From NCBI GenBank assembly GCA_903840265.1, contig CAIMFH010000189.1:1-50629 (forward strand): DNA of 50,629 nt, given 5' to 3'. The position numbers and the translations under genes were made by a program. The stretch is from an uncultured Schlesneria sp. Its GTDB lineage: Bacteria > Planctomycetota > Planctomycetia > Planctomycetales > Planctomycetaceae. Below, one piece after another: positions 42,011-50,629 of this stretch. The stretch's first letter is position 1, and each line of letters opens with the position of its first letter. The notes under the pieces were generated by a model. It was not told the origin of the DNA. It made no database searches and saw nothing but the letters and a program-made list of their open reading frames with translations.

Positions 42011-42046
42011 TCACAGCCGCAGAGTATTCTGCGGCTGTGATTTTTT
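42011..42046 (+). terminator. Rho-independent terminator of the pilus-type operon
   Basis: TCACAGCCGCAGA (42011-42023) pairs perfectly over 13 bp with TCTGCGGCTGTGA (42028-42040) around GTAT, followed by six T. Confidence 0.95.
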
Positions 42047-42087
42047 GGATGGCAGACGATTTCGAGTCATAGAAAGACAACCCCGAA

Positions 42088-42753
42088 TTGGCCCCGAACA
42101 GCAGTCCCTTCGATCTACCGCCAAAATCTCCCCTCTCGCGCATCTTTCTAGTTCGACATGGTGCCACGGAATACAACATTAAGCGTCCCTTCGTGCTGCA
42201 AGGGTGCGAGATTGACGGGCCACTGAATGACACCGGCCGACAACAAGCGGCCGCAGTGACTTCAGCTTTGGCCAGCGTTTCCCTGTCTGCCATCTATGCC
42301 AGCCCAATGCAGCGAGCACTGGAAACCGTCGGACAGATCGCCGCAACACGGTCCCTTGATATTCAGATTGTCGAGGGGTTGCGAGAGTGCCATGTCGGTC
42401 GCTGGGCGGGACTGTCGTGGGAGCAGATCCGCGAACGCGATCCCGAACTCGTCGCAAAGTTCCTGGCCAACCCGGCGGTCGAAAAGCATCCCGATGGCGA
42501 ATCGTATTTCGATCTGCAGGCTCGCGTCATCCCGGCGTTCAACGAGATCGTCAGCCGACATGCAGGGCAGAACATCCTGATCATGGCGCATAACATGGTG
42601 AATCGAGTGCTGCTGGCCACATTGCTGGAGATGGACCTGAGTCATGCTCGTAAGATCAAGCAAACGAATTGCTGCATCAATGTCCTGCAGCACAGCGAAG
42701 GGGCCACTGACGTGACCACCATTAACTCAATCTGGCATCTCGAAACCGAGTAA
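42088..42753 (+). CDS. Histidine phosphatase family protein (PGAM-like)
   Basis: A 221-residue member of the phosphoglycerate-mutase-like histidine phosphatases. The catalytic motif LVRHGATEYN holds the phospho-accepting His24 with R23; GPLNDTGRQQA, YASPMQRALETVGQIA (second Arg) and MAHNMVNRVLLA (second His) complete the active site. Such enzymes act on phosphosugars, alpha-ribazole phosphate or other small phosphates, and the substrate is not evident. The start is TTG at 42088; no ATG or GTG precedes the RHG motif in frame. It is followed by an inverted repeat and a HAD phosphatase gene. Confidence 0.88.
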   Translation: MAPNSSPFDLPPKSPLSRIFLVRHGATEYNIKRPFVLQGCEIDGPLNDTGRQQAAAVTSALASVSLSAIYASPMQRALETVGQIAATRSLDIQIVEGLRECHVGRWAGLSWEQIRERDPELVAKFLANPAVEKHPDGESYFDLQARVIPAFNEIVSRHAGQNILIMAHNMVNRVLLATLLEMDLSHARKIKQTNCCINVLQHSEGATDVTTINSIWHLETE

Positions 42754-42763
42754 CGAGATGAAA

Positions 42764-42852
42764 GATGAAAGTAACGAGTGAAATCCAGAAATCGTCACAA
42801 TTGAAATTCGTTACCACACTTTTGTTTTCCCTCTTCCCTCGTCACTTTCATC
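42764..42852. repeat. Inverted repeat between phosphatase genes
   Basis: GATGAAAGTAACGAG (42764-42778) and CTCGTCACTTTCATC (42838-42852) match as inverted repeats at 14 of 15 positions around a 59-base loop. The sequence GATGAAAG also recurs just upstream. It could end the upstream transcript or be a small dispersed element. Confidence 0.55.
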
Positions 42853-42876
42853 TCGTCACTTTTCTCTTCATATCCT

Positions 42877-43473
42877 ATGCGCGGCATCATCTTTGATCTT
42901 GATGGAACGTTGGTCGATTCCCGGCTGGATTTCGAAGCCATCCGGCGTGACATGGGGTTGGCTTCGGGATCTCCGATTCTAGAAACGATGGGCAAGATCG
43001 CTCCCGGTCCTGAACTGGATCGGATGCAGGAAGTTTTGCATCAGCATGAATTGAAGGCCGCGCATGGCGCGATTCTGTTCGAAGGAGTGCTCGATCTATT
43101 GCGGTGGATCGATGAGATTCCGATTCCTAAAGCGATTCTGACTCGGAACTCTCGCATCTGTACGGACCTTGTCACCAATCGATTGAATCTGCAGTTCTCG
43201 CAGGTGTTGACTCGGGAAGATGCGGCGCCAAAGCCTGATCCGGCGGGACTACTGGCGATCTGCAAATACTGGAATCTACCACCAGCAGAGGTCGTCTTCT
43301 GCGGAGATTATTTGTTCGATCTGGAAGCCGGACGCCGTGCCGGCATGCGGACGATCTTGTTTGCCCCTGGGAACCTGCCAGAATTCGCGGATCAGGCTGA
43401 CTTGGTGTTGCGTGCTTATCACACGGCGATCGAGCAGATCCAGAGCGCCTTCCTCAATGGGTTCGTTCCGTGA
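42877..43473 (+). CDS. HAD-superfamily phosphatase
   Basis: A 198-residue haloacid-dehalogenase-type hydrolase. Motif I is DLDGTLVDS (D7 nucleophile, D9 general acid/base), motif II Thr/Ser in AILTRNSR, motif III Lys in AAPKPDP, and motif IV in GDYLFDLEAG. The four-helix cap inserted after motif I fits subfamily IA, which includes phosphoglycolate phosphatase. It ends at 43473, overlapping the GTG start of murD by four bases. The substrate could be phosphoglycolate, a pyrophosphate or a nucleotide; no decision is possible from sequence. Confidence 0.9.
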   Translation: MRGIIFDLDGTLVDSRLDFEAIRRDMGLASGSPILETMGKIAPGPELDRMQEVLHQHELKAAHGAILFEGVLDLLRWIDEIPIPKAILTRNSRICTDLVTNRLNLQFSQVLTREDAAPKPDPAGLLAICKYWNLPPAEVVFCGDYLFDLEAGRRAGMRTILFAPGNLPEFADQADLVLRAYHTAIEQIQSAFLNGFVP

Positions 43474-44885
43474 TTCCCGATCATCCTCAACGCGATTACC
43501 GCGACCTCAACGTCATGGTCATGGGACTGGGCTCGTTTGGAGGTGGGCTGGGAGTAGTCCGATTCCTGAACGACCGCGGCGCACGAATCACCATCACCGA
43601 TACGCGTCCCACCGAGAAACTCACGGAGTCACTCGCCGAGTTGCAAGGTATCGACAATCTGCAGTTCAAGTTGGGAGGGCATGACGAAGCCGATTTCCGC
43701 AGCGCCGATTTGATCGTCGTGAATCCGGCGATCCGGCCAGACAATCCCTACCTGCAACTGGCTCGCGAGGCGGGTGTGCCGCTCACCAGTGAGATGAATC
43801 TGTTCTGGCAGTGGAATCCCGCTCCGGTCGTCGCCGTCACGGGCAGCAATGGCAAATCAACGACAACCGCGATGATTCACACGATCCTGCAGCAGTCTGG
43901 TCGCCGGGCCTGGCTCGGAGGGAACATTGGCATCAGCCTGCTGCCTCTCGTTGATCAGATTCAGGCCGACGACATCGTGGTGCTGGAGTTGAGCAGCTTC
44001 CAACTCACCGATCTTGACCGACTCCAGGTCAGTCCGGCGGTATCAGTGATTACGAACTTCGCCCCGAATCATCTCGATTGGCACGATTCTCTTGATCACT
44101 ATCGGTGGGCGAAGCAAACGATGTTGCGTTGGCAGCAGACGACCGATATCGCTGTCCTTAACGGCGACGACACCGATGTGCGGAAGTGGCGCTGCCTGGG
44201 GCGGCGATTGTTGTTCGGCCTGACTGATCATGGCACCGACGGAGTCTTTAGCGATCAGAACGGCGACGCCATCGTCCGAACCGACGGCGAACAGCAGTTG
44301 CTCCCATTGAAACATTGGCTGAAACTTCCCGGTCGTCACAACTTGGCCAACGCGCTGGCGGCAACGTGTGCCACGCTGGAATGTGGTGCGAATATCCAGA
44401 ATATTCAGCGAGGGGTCGAACAATACGAGCCATTGCCACATCGATTGCAGTGGATCGCCGATGTACACGGTCGCTCGTTCTACAACGATTCGCTCGCCAC
44501 GACTCCAGAATCTGCCATTGTCGCGCTGGAGGCGTTTGAGCGGCCCGTGATCCTTCTGGCAGGGGGTTACGACAAGCGGGTGGACCTGTCCGAGATGGCC
44601 GCTGTTATCAGTCGCCGCGCCAAGGCGGTCGCCTTGTTGGGGCAAACTGCGGGGACTATACGCGAGTTAATCGACCGAAACCCTGCTTTAACCTGTCTGA
44701 CATCTCCCGAATTCGATTCGTTTCGACAAGCGTTCGACTGGGCGGTCGCTCAATCCGATCCGGGCGATGTGGTCCTGCTTTCCCCCGGATGTGCCAGTTA
44801 CGACTGGTTCCGCAACTTCGCTGACCGAGGCGAGCAGTTCGTCCATTTTGTCAACGGGTTGAAGCTAAAGAGGCCGCCGACGTAG
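43470..44885 (+). CDS. murD: UDP-N-acetylmuramoylalanine--D-glutamate ligase
   Basis: Cytoplasmic enzyme adding D-Glu to UDP-MurNAc-L-Ala, a step in peptidoglycan synthesis. The 471-residue product has the N-terminal UMP-binding domain (MVMGLGSFGGGLGVV), the ATP-binding loop VAVTGSNGKSTTT, the LELSSFQL motif and NFAPNHLDWH, whose His and Asn are conserved in MurD, and GRHNLANALAA and AGGYDKRVDLS in the C-terminal domain. Length is slightly above the E. coli enzyme (438). The GTG start overlaps the HAD gene. Its presence supports a peptidoglycan wall in this planctomycete. No other mur genes are adjacent, so the usual dcw cluster is dispersed. Confidence 0.95.
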   Translation: MIPDHPQRDYRDLNVMVMGLGSFGGGLGVVRFLNDRGARITITDTRPTEKLTESLAELQGIDNLQFKLGGHDEADFRSADLIVVNPAIRPDNPYLQLAREAGVPLTSEMNLFWQWNPAPVVAVTGSNGKSTTTAMIHTILQQSGRRAWLGGNIGISLLPLVDQIQADDIVVLELSSFQLTDLDRLQVSPAVSVITNFAPNHLDWHDSLDHYRWAKQTMLRWQQTTDIAVLNGDDTDVRKWRCLGRRLLFGLTDHGTDGVFSDQNGDAIVRTDGEQQLLPLKHWLKLPGRHNLANALAATCATLECGANIQNIQRGVEQYEPLPHRLQWIADVHGRSFYNDSLATTPESAIVALEAFERPVILLAGGYDKRVDLSEMAAVISRRAKAVALLGQTAGTIRELIDRNPALTCLTSPEFDSFRQAFDWAVAQSDPGDVVLLSPGCASYDWFRNFADRGEQFVHFVNGLKLKRPPT

Positions 44886-44974
44886 CGAGGGGTTCACATC
44901 GTGAATTTTCCCGTGAAGAACGTGTAAAATCACCGAAATGACGACATCCTTGCTGGATGAAAAACCGTAAACTC

Positions 44975-44983
44975 TGCTACAAT
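44975..44983 (+). promoter_or_regulatory. Possible extended -10 promoter for rpsA
   Basis: TGCTACAAT is an extended -10 match. No good -35 lies 17 bases upstream. Transcription from here would give a leader of about 165 bases before the S1 gene. Confidence 0.35.
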
Positions 44984-45152
44984 CACCCGCTTCGGCCTTC
45001 CGAACAGGGTAGATCGTTTCTATTCCGGCAGGTTGAATGCACCTTTTTTCTACGAACGTCCACCCTCTACTGGATGGCAGTGTTCGGCGGTTCGAGCCGG
45101 GGCAGGACACAACGACGTCTGCCGGATGCCGTGACGACATGATTGGATCAGA

Positions 45153-46952
<1,800 letters not shown>

Positions 46953-46961
46953 CACCACAAG

Positions 46962-46996
46962 GCAGGACGGGCGGCACAGTCCGTCCTGCTTCGTTT
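46962..46996 (+). terminator. Rho-independent terminator of rpsA
   Basis: GCAGGACGG (46962-46970) pairs perfectly with CCGTCCTGC (46981-46989), 10-base loop, followed by TTCGTTT. Confidence 0.75.
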
Positions 46997-47071
46997 GCTG
47001 AATCAATCGCTAACTAGTTCAAGATCATCGAAAGTCAAGGACAGTAAGCGATAACAATTTGGAAAACCTTG

Positions 47072-47108
47072 CGGCCCTCCGGTATGTTCCGGAGGGCCGT
47101 TATTATTG
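47072..47108 (+). terminator. Terminator-like hairpin ahead of the sigma gene
   Basis: CGGCCCTCCGG (47072-47082) pairs perfectly over 11 bp with CCGGAGGGCCG (47089-47099) around TATGTT, followed by TTATTATTG. It is either a second terminator for rpsA or an attenuator in the sigma-factor leader. Confidence 0.75.
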
Positions 47109-47276
47109 CGCCGTCTTCCTATTTTTCCTGATCGTTCCTCCCGAATCAGGTCTCTCAGTTTGGAATTTCTGGTGTCGACTTCCGATAAATAAAGTGAACA
47201 TCGCTGCAACTGGCAGCTCGACCATCGCCACAGGAGGTGGCAACGGAACCCCACCCCAAACTGGCAGAACTTCACG

Positions 47277-48122
47277 ATGGCCAAAGCGACCCGCGTCCGC
47301 CCGATCTCCTCAGCAGCGGTTCAAACACCTCTCGAAACATATCTTCGCGAGATCAATGAAACGGCGCTGTTGACCGCCCGCGAAGAGAAGGAGCTCTCCA
47401 ACCGGATCTCCAATGGCGAGAAGGAAGCCCGTGACCGCATGGTCCGCGCCAACCTCCGACTCGTCGTTAACATTGCCAGGGCCTACACCGGAAAGGGATT
47501 GCCGCTGCAGGATCTGATCGAAGAAGGCAACCTGGGGTTGTTGCGCGCGGTCGAAGGCTTCGACCCGGACATGAACACTCGGTTCAGTACGTATGCCAGC
47601 TACTGGATCAAGCAGTCCATCAAGCGATCGCTGATCAACTCGGCCAAGACAATCCGCATTCCTGCCTACATGGTCGAACTGCTGACCAAGTGGCGACGCG
47701 CCACCGCGAAGCTCGACGATGAACTCGGCCGTCCCCCCACGCAGGAAGAAGTGGCCAAGGAACTGGGACTGCCCAAGAAGAAACTCAGCATCGTCCGAGC
47801 CGCGATCCAGCTCTACAACTCCACACCGCAGACGGACGACGATGAGGGAGGTTGGACAATGAGCGACATGGTCGCCGACGAAAAAGCCAAGGCCCCGGAT
47901 GACGAACTGCTCGATACCGACAATCTGAAGCACGTCTTCCGCATGCTCGACACGATGGACCCCCGCGAAGCGACGATCCTGCGAATGCGCTTCGGCCTGG
48001 ATGACGCGGAACCACGCACGCTGAAAGAAATCGGCGAATCAATGGGCCTGACCCGCGAACGCGTCCGTCAGATCGAGAACGAAGCGCTGAAGAAGCTGGC
48101 CAAGGGACTCCTGGGCGAGTGA
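47277..48122 (+). CDS. RpoD-type sigma70 factor
   Basis: A 281-residue group 1/2 sigma factor with regions 1.2 to 4.2. Region 1.2 is PLETYLREINE; region 2 runs DRMVRANLRLVV to FSTYASYWIKQSIKRSL, with the promoter-melting and -10-recognition residues in the expected order; region 3 includes KLDDELGRPPTQEEVAKELG; region 4.2 is LKEIGESMGLTRERVRQIENEALKKL, the -35 recognition helix. It lacks region 1.1 and the long insert of proteobacterial RpoD, as many non-proteobacterial sigma factors do. Whether it is the primary sigma cannot be settled without the rest of the genome. The ATG at 47277 has no close ribosome site; AGGAGG lies 40 bases upstream with no start nearby. Confidence 0.9.
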   Translation: MAKATRVRPISSAAVQTPLETYLREINETALLTAREEKELSNRISNGEKEARDRMVRANLRLVVNIARAYTGKGLPLQDLIEEGNLGLLRAVEGFDPDMNTRFSTYASYWIKQSIKRSLINSAKTIRIPAYMVELLTKWRRATAKLDDELGRPPTQEEVAKELGLPKKKLSIVRAAIQLYNSTPQTDDDEGGWTMSDMVADEKAKAPDDELLDTDNLKHVFRMLDTMDPREATILRMRFGLDDAEPRTLKEIGESMGLTRERVRQIENEALKKLAKGLLGE

Positions 48123-48158
48123 TTCGCCATTGGGTTTGATCAATCGCAGCAGAAATCC

Positions 48159-48197
48159 AAAGCCGCGGCCTCGAGAACTCCACTCGTCCGCGGCTTT
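48159..48197 (+). terminator. Rho-independent terminator of the sigma gene
   Basis: AAAGCCGCGG (48159-48168) pairs perfectly with CCGCGGCTTT (48188-48197) around a 19-base loop. Confidence 0.7.
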
Positions 48198-48627
48198 GCT
48201 GTTGCGCGACAAGAAACATTAGTTCCGACATCGCTACCGTCTCACCACTCACGGGATTCCCGGGGGCCGGTGTAACTTCTCTGTTCGAATAAGATCGTGA
48301 ACAAGCGATCTCGATCACTGACTCTCTTGCATTGGCAGACAGGCCGCGAATCCCAAGCGAGCGTCAGTGTATGCAATGTGGCCATCTCGTGTGGTTCCGC
48401 GTACGCGCGAATGGCTTAAGTCGTCTCATTTCATTGACTCTGGTAGATCCGAAGTCACTGAACTAGTCACCACAAAATAAAGACGCAATGTCTTTTGCTT
48501 ATTTCGGCTTCTACTCCAAATCAATGGACAACGGTATAAATCGATATGAACGAGAACAATTTCTCTCGGCGACAGAATTCGAGTCTTTGGCAGTCCTTGA
48601 TTCTAATGGTTTAGGAATCCTCACCTG
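48198..48627. other. Intergenic region
   Basis: A 430-bp gap after the terminator of the sigma gene. I see no gene. TATAAA at 48535-48540 could be a -10 box for the lipoprotein gene but has no -35 at a proper distance. Confidence 0.4.
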
Positions 48628-49068
48628 ATGTACCGCCTTGTTTCAGCCGTTTTGATGACCATGTCAATTTGTGTTTTGTGTGGATGTGGAAGCCCGGCGA
48701 AAGATCCTCTCGGAAGACAAGCCGTCACAGGCAAAGTAACACTCGACGGAAAGCCCATCGACGTCGGCTCAATCTCATTTCAGCCAATTGCCAAATCTGG
48801 CCCCGCGACGGCCTCCGGCGCCGTCATCACCTCAGGGCAGTACAAGATCCCCGCTGAGAGTGGACTGGCTCCCGGTGAATACCGAGTTGTCATTTTGTCG
48901 CCAGAGTCAGAACCAAAACGTAGTGCCGATGAGATGATGAATAATCCATCGGCCACACCGTCGAAGGAGCGAGTGGCAGCCAAATTCAATAAAGACACCG
49001 AACTGAAGGCGACTATTAAATCGAACTCGCCAAATGTCGCCGATTTCGCAGTCACCGGCGAGAAATAA
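48628..49068 (+). CDS. Small lipoprotein with carboxypeptidase-regulatory-like fold
   Basis: A 146-residue lipoprotein: signal peptide MYRLVSAVLMTMS, lipobox LCG with lipidated C20. The mature part (RQAVTGKVTLDGKPIDVG, GEYRVVILSP) matches the beta-sandwich proteins that planctomycetes encode next to DUF1559 genes. ATG with AGGAA about 9 bases upstream. It precedes the DUF1559 gene by 81 bp on the same strand and is probably co-transcribed. Function unknown; location is the periplasmic face of a membrane. Confidence 0.85.
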   Translation: MYRLVSAVLMTMSICVLCGCGSPAKDPLGRQAVTGKVTLDGKPIDVGSISFQPIAKSGPATASGAVITSGQYKIPAESGLAPGEYRVVILSPESEPKRSADEMMNNPSATPSKERVAAKFNKDTELKATIKSNSPNVADFAVTGEK

Positions 49069-49149
49069 GAACAATGTCCGCGATACGCGGAATGGTTTCA
49101 GTAGGGTTGGGATGCGGTATTCTTCTTTTCTGGGTGCATGGAGTTTCAG

Positions 49150-50076
49150 ATGCCAAGTCGAAACACTCGTCGATTGAGAGCAGGGTTTACGTTGATCGAA
49201 CTGCTGGTCGTGATCGCGATCATTGCCGTTTTGATCGCTCTCTTGCTGCCCGCAGTTCAACAGGCGCGAGAATCAGCGCGACGCACAAGTTGCAAGAACA
49301 ACTTCAAGCAACTCGCCCTCGCCATGCACAACTACCACGATTCGGTTGGCACCTTGCCAATCGGCTACTGTGGCGACGTGACCGGCGACGGATGGATTAA
49401 GGGAATACTGCCCTATATCGATCAAGCGGCGGTCTTTGCCCAATGGATTGAAGCACAGAATTACAATGATGGCGGGAACAACCAAAAACTCTGTGGGATT
49501 CGAATGGCCGCGATGACGTGCCCGAGTGACTCGCCAGGCAATTGGTACAATCAAATCTGCCAGTACAACTACTCGGTAAATCTGGGCAACACGTCGTCCA
49601 TGCGCGTCAGCCCTTTTAACTCTGTCACATTCAACCGCTCGCCATTCCACAATGAAAACAATGCTGGTGCAGCTGGCGTCGCTTATCGTCTGGCCGACAT
49701 CAGCGACGGCACATCTAATACCCTGCTGATGATGGAAGTACGCCAAGGACCTAGCACCTTAGACCTGCGGGGCCTGACGTGGTGGGGACCAGGATCAGGA
49801 GTCACGGCGTTCTATACGCCGAACACCACATCTCCCGACGCTCTTAATGGCGGCTTCTACAATAATACACCAACTCAGGGAATGCCGGCTCAGAGCTACG
49901 CAGGACTTGCGGACCCAACCAATCCACTGATTTTCTCTGCGCGCAGCAAGCACACCGGCGGCGTTCACGTGGCAATGTGCGACGGAGCCATCCGCTTCGT
50001 GTCCAACAACATCGACGTTAACACCTGGCGCAATCTGTCCGGAATGCAGGAAGGTGCCGTCGTCGGCGATTTCTAA
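49150..50076 (+). CDS. DUF1559 pseudopilin-like protein
   Basis: A 308-residue protein with a type IV prepilin-like leader. After RRLRAG comes the processing site and hydrophobic helix ([20 protein letters not shown]), then the DUF1559 signature [18 protein letters not shown] and [13 protein letters not shown]. Near the C-terminus is [17 protein letters not shown], the conserved H-x-DG block. Planctomycetes have dozens to hundreds of such proteins; their assembly and function are unsettled. ATG at 49150 has GGAG 6 bases upstream, better than the ATG at 49138. A strong terminator follows. Confidence 0.93.
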   Translation: MPSRNTRRLRAGFTLIELLVVIAIIAVLIALLLPAVQQARESARRTSCKNNFKQLALAMHNYHDSVGTLPIGYCGDVTGDGWIKGILPYIDQAAVFAQWIEAQNYNDGGNNQKLCGIRMAAMTCPSDSPGNWYNQICQYNYSVNLGNTSSMRVSPFNSVTFNRSPFHNENNAGAAGVAYRLADISDGTSNTLLMMEVRQGPSTLDLRGLTWWGPGSGVTAFYTPNTTSPDALNGGFYNNTPTQGMPAQSYAGLADPTNPLIFSARSKHTGGVHVAMCDGAIRFVSNNIDVNTWRNLSGMQEGAVVGDF

Positions 50077-50102
50077 TCGCCACCCGCTTAAGTCTCTGAG
50101 CC

Positions 50103-50139
50103 AGGCCCTGAAGTCGTCATCGACTTCGAGGGCCTTTTT
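50103..50139 (+). terminator. Rho-independent terminator after the DUF1559 gene
   Basis: AGGCCCTGAAGTCG (50103-50116) pairs with CGACTTCGAGGGCCT (50121-50135; one bulge) around TCAT, and a T-run follows. Confidence 0.9.
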
Positions 50140-50538
50140 CGTTCCTGCCCCCGACCGCAGCAACTGGTTGGATCGTCAGATCATTTTAATAGGACATTCT
50201 CCTCGCAATCAGTTGCGAGAAATCTGCGAGAAAATGATCCAAATACCCAATTTTACGGATTGGCGCGCACACTGTTTCGTGGCACAAGAGAACCACAATT
50301 TGGGTACCAGTCAGCCCTCGTCATCGAGGCTTGGTCGACGCAGAACGAATTGAGTTTGAAGCCCGCCAGGCGGGATTGCTCTTTCACAATTAAATGCCAA
50401 TCGTCAGCAACTTTGGAGTGCGGTGGCTCGATACCGCTTTGGCTCCAATTGCCAGTCATCCCACAGCCCGACTTGCCGAGTCCATTTGTACTTTGACAAC
50501 GGAACGCAAATCTGCGACCACTTCACTCTCAGTAGAAT
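50140..50538. other. Right intergenic region with repeat-like structure
   Basis: No convincing gene. An open frame at 50260-50496 spans the inverted repeat at 50413-50448 and lacks a ribosome site. The region leads directly into the tandem repeat at the edge. Confidence 0.4.
50413..50448. repeat. Nested inverted repeat
   Basis: Outer arms TTGGAG/CTCCAA and inner arms GCGGT/ACCGC flank GGCTCGAT. The two pairs lie on one axis, so a branched or interrupted stem can form. Only one copy is seen in this window. Confidence 0.5.
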
Positions 50539-50629
50539 GGGAGGTTGTGTCATCCGCGACCGGGAGGTTGTGTCATCCGCGACCGGGAGGTTGTGTCATC
50601 CGCGACCGGGAGGTTGTGTCATCCGCGAC
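50539..50629. repeat. 23-bp tandem repeat, cut by the window edge
   Basis: The unit GGGAGGTTGTGTCATCCGCG+ACC (23 bp) begins at 50539, 50562, 50585 and 50608, the last copy missing one base at the edge. The copies are identical by eye with no unique spacers, so this is a minisatellite, not a CRISPR array. Total length cannot be known from this window. Confidence 0.9.

Noticed and set aside
48535-48540. TATAAA as a -10 box for the lipoprotein gene
   Set aside because: No -35-like hexamer lies 15-19 bases upstream.
50260-50496. Small gene near the right edge
   Set aside because: The frame crosses a nested inverted repeat and has no ribosome site or homology I can see.
50539-50629. CRISPR array
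   Set aside because: The 23-bp units are directly adjacent with no spacers and no cas gene is in the window.

Overview
The window reads as chromosomal DNA of a planctomycete (phylum Planctomycetota), probably of the Planctomycetaceae/Pirellulales type. The evidence is the gene content: two Tat-exported DUF1501 proteins, a DUF1559 pseudopilin-like protein preceded by a small lipoprotein, a Ser/Thr kinase with an N-terminal zinc ribbon, a methanopterin-type beta-RFAP synthase, large Gly/Pro/Gln-rich membrane proteins, and frequent TTG/GTG starts. There are no phage genes, no recognisable transposase, no rRNA or tRNA and no CRISPR array. An outer membrane (BamA-like protein, lipoprotein), a periplasm and peptidoglycan (MurD) are all implied.

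Layout. 0-8 kb: bamA-like gene (minus), then plus-strand genes for a di-haem cytochrome c peroxidase, a pseudo-receiver/RsbW-like ATPase, a Ser/Thr kinase and a secreted hypothetical. 8.4-9.1 kb: PIN toxin with a small partner. 9.1-10.9 kb (minus): alpha/beta hydrolase, ArsR regulator and SRPBCC protein behind one promoter that overlaps a palindromic operator. 11.5-16.6 kb: a 1,283-residue coiled-coil membrane protein and a prenyltransferase-repeat protein. 16.6-21.8 kb: DUF1501 protein, KduD-like SDR, an orphan SRP54-M-domain-like protein and a UvrA paralogue. 22-24 kb: a TolQ/TolR-like stator set. 24-27 kb: second DUF1501 protein, TsaB, RRM protein. 27.4-29.6 kb: a three-domain diadenylate cyclase and an alkyltransferase-like protein. 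29.6-34.8 kb (minus): beta-RFAP synthase, DNA polymerase III delta', GH38-like protein. 35.4-42 kb: a PilM/N-type operon with a good sigma70 promoter and a strong terminator. 42-48 kb: histidine phosphatase, HAD phosphatase, MurD, ribosomal protein S1, RpoD-type sigma factor. 48.6-50.1 kb: lipoprotein and DUF1559 protein. The right edge is a 23-bp tandem repeat.

The intergenic DNA is the most distinctive part. One family of short hairpins has a conserved GCCAA loop and covarying stems; two loci carry paired inverted copies about 90 bp long (REPIN-like), and copies sit at gene 3' ends, twice supplying the stop codon. A second family of 38-bp hairpins (GTGCCACGG type) has three near-full copies, one fragment and one diverged member inside a coding region. 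Among proteins, the most notable are the EIIA/PK-C-like/diadenylate cyclase fusion, the free-standing SRP54 M-like domain, the UvrA paralogue lacking its insertion domain, the PilM-PilN fusion and the coiled-coil TolR-like protein.

All calls come from reading the sequence and its translations; no database search was run. Start codons were chosen by Shine-Dalgarno spacing and signal-peptide position, and several differ from the longest possible reading frame.
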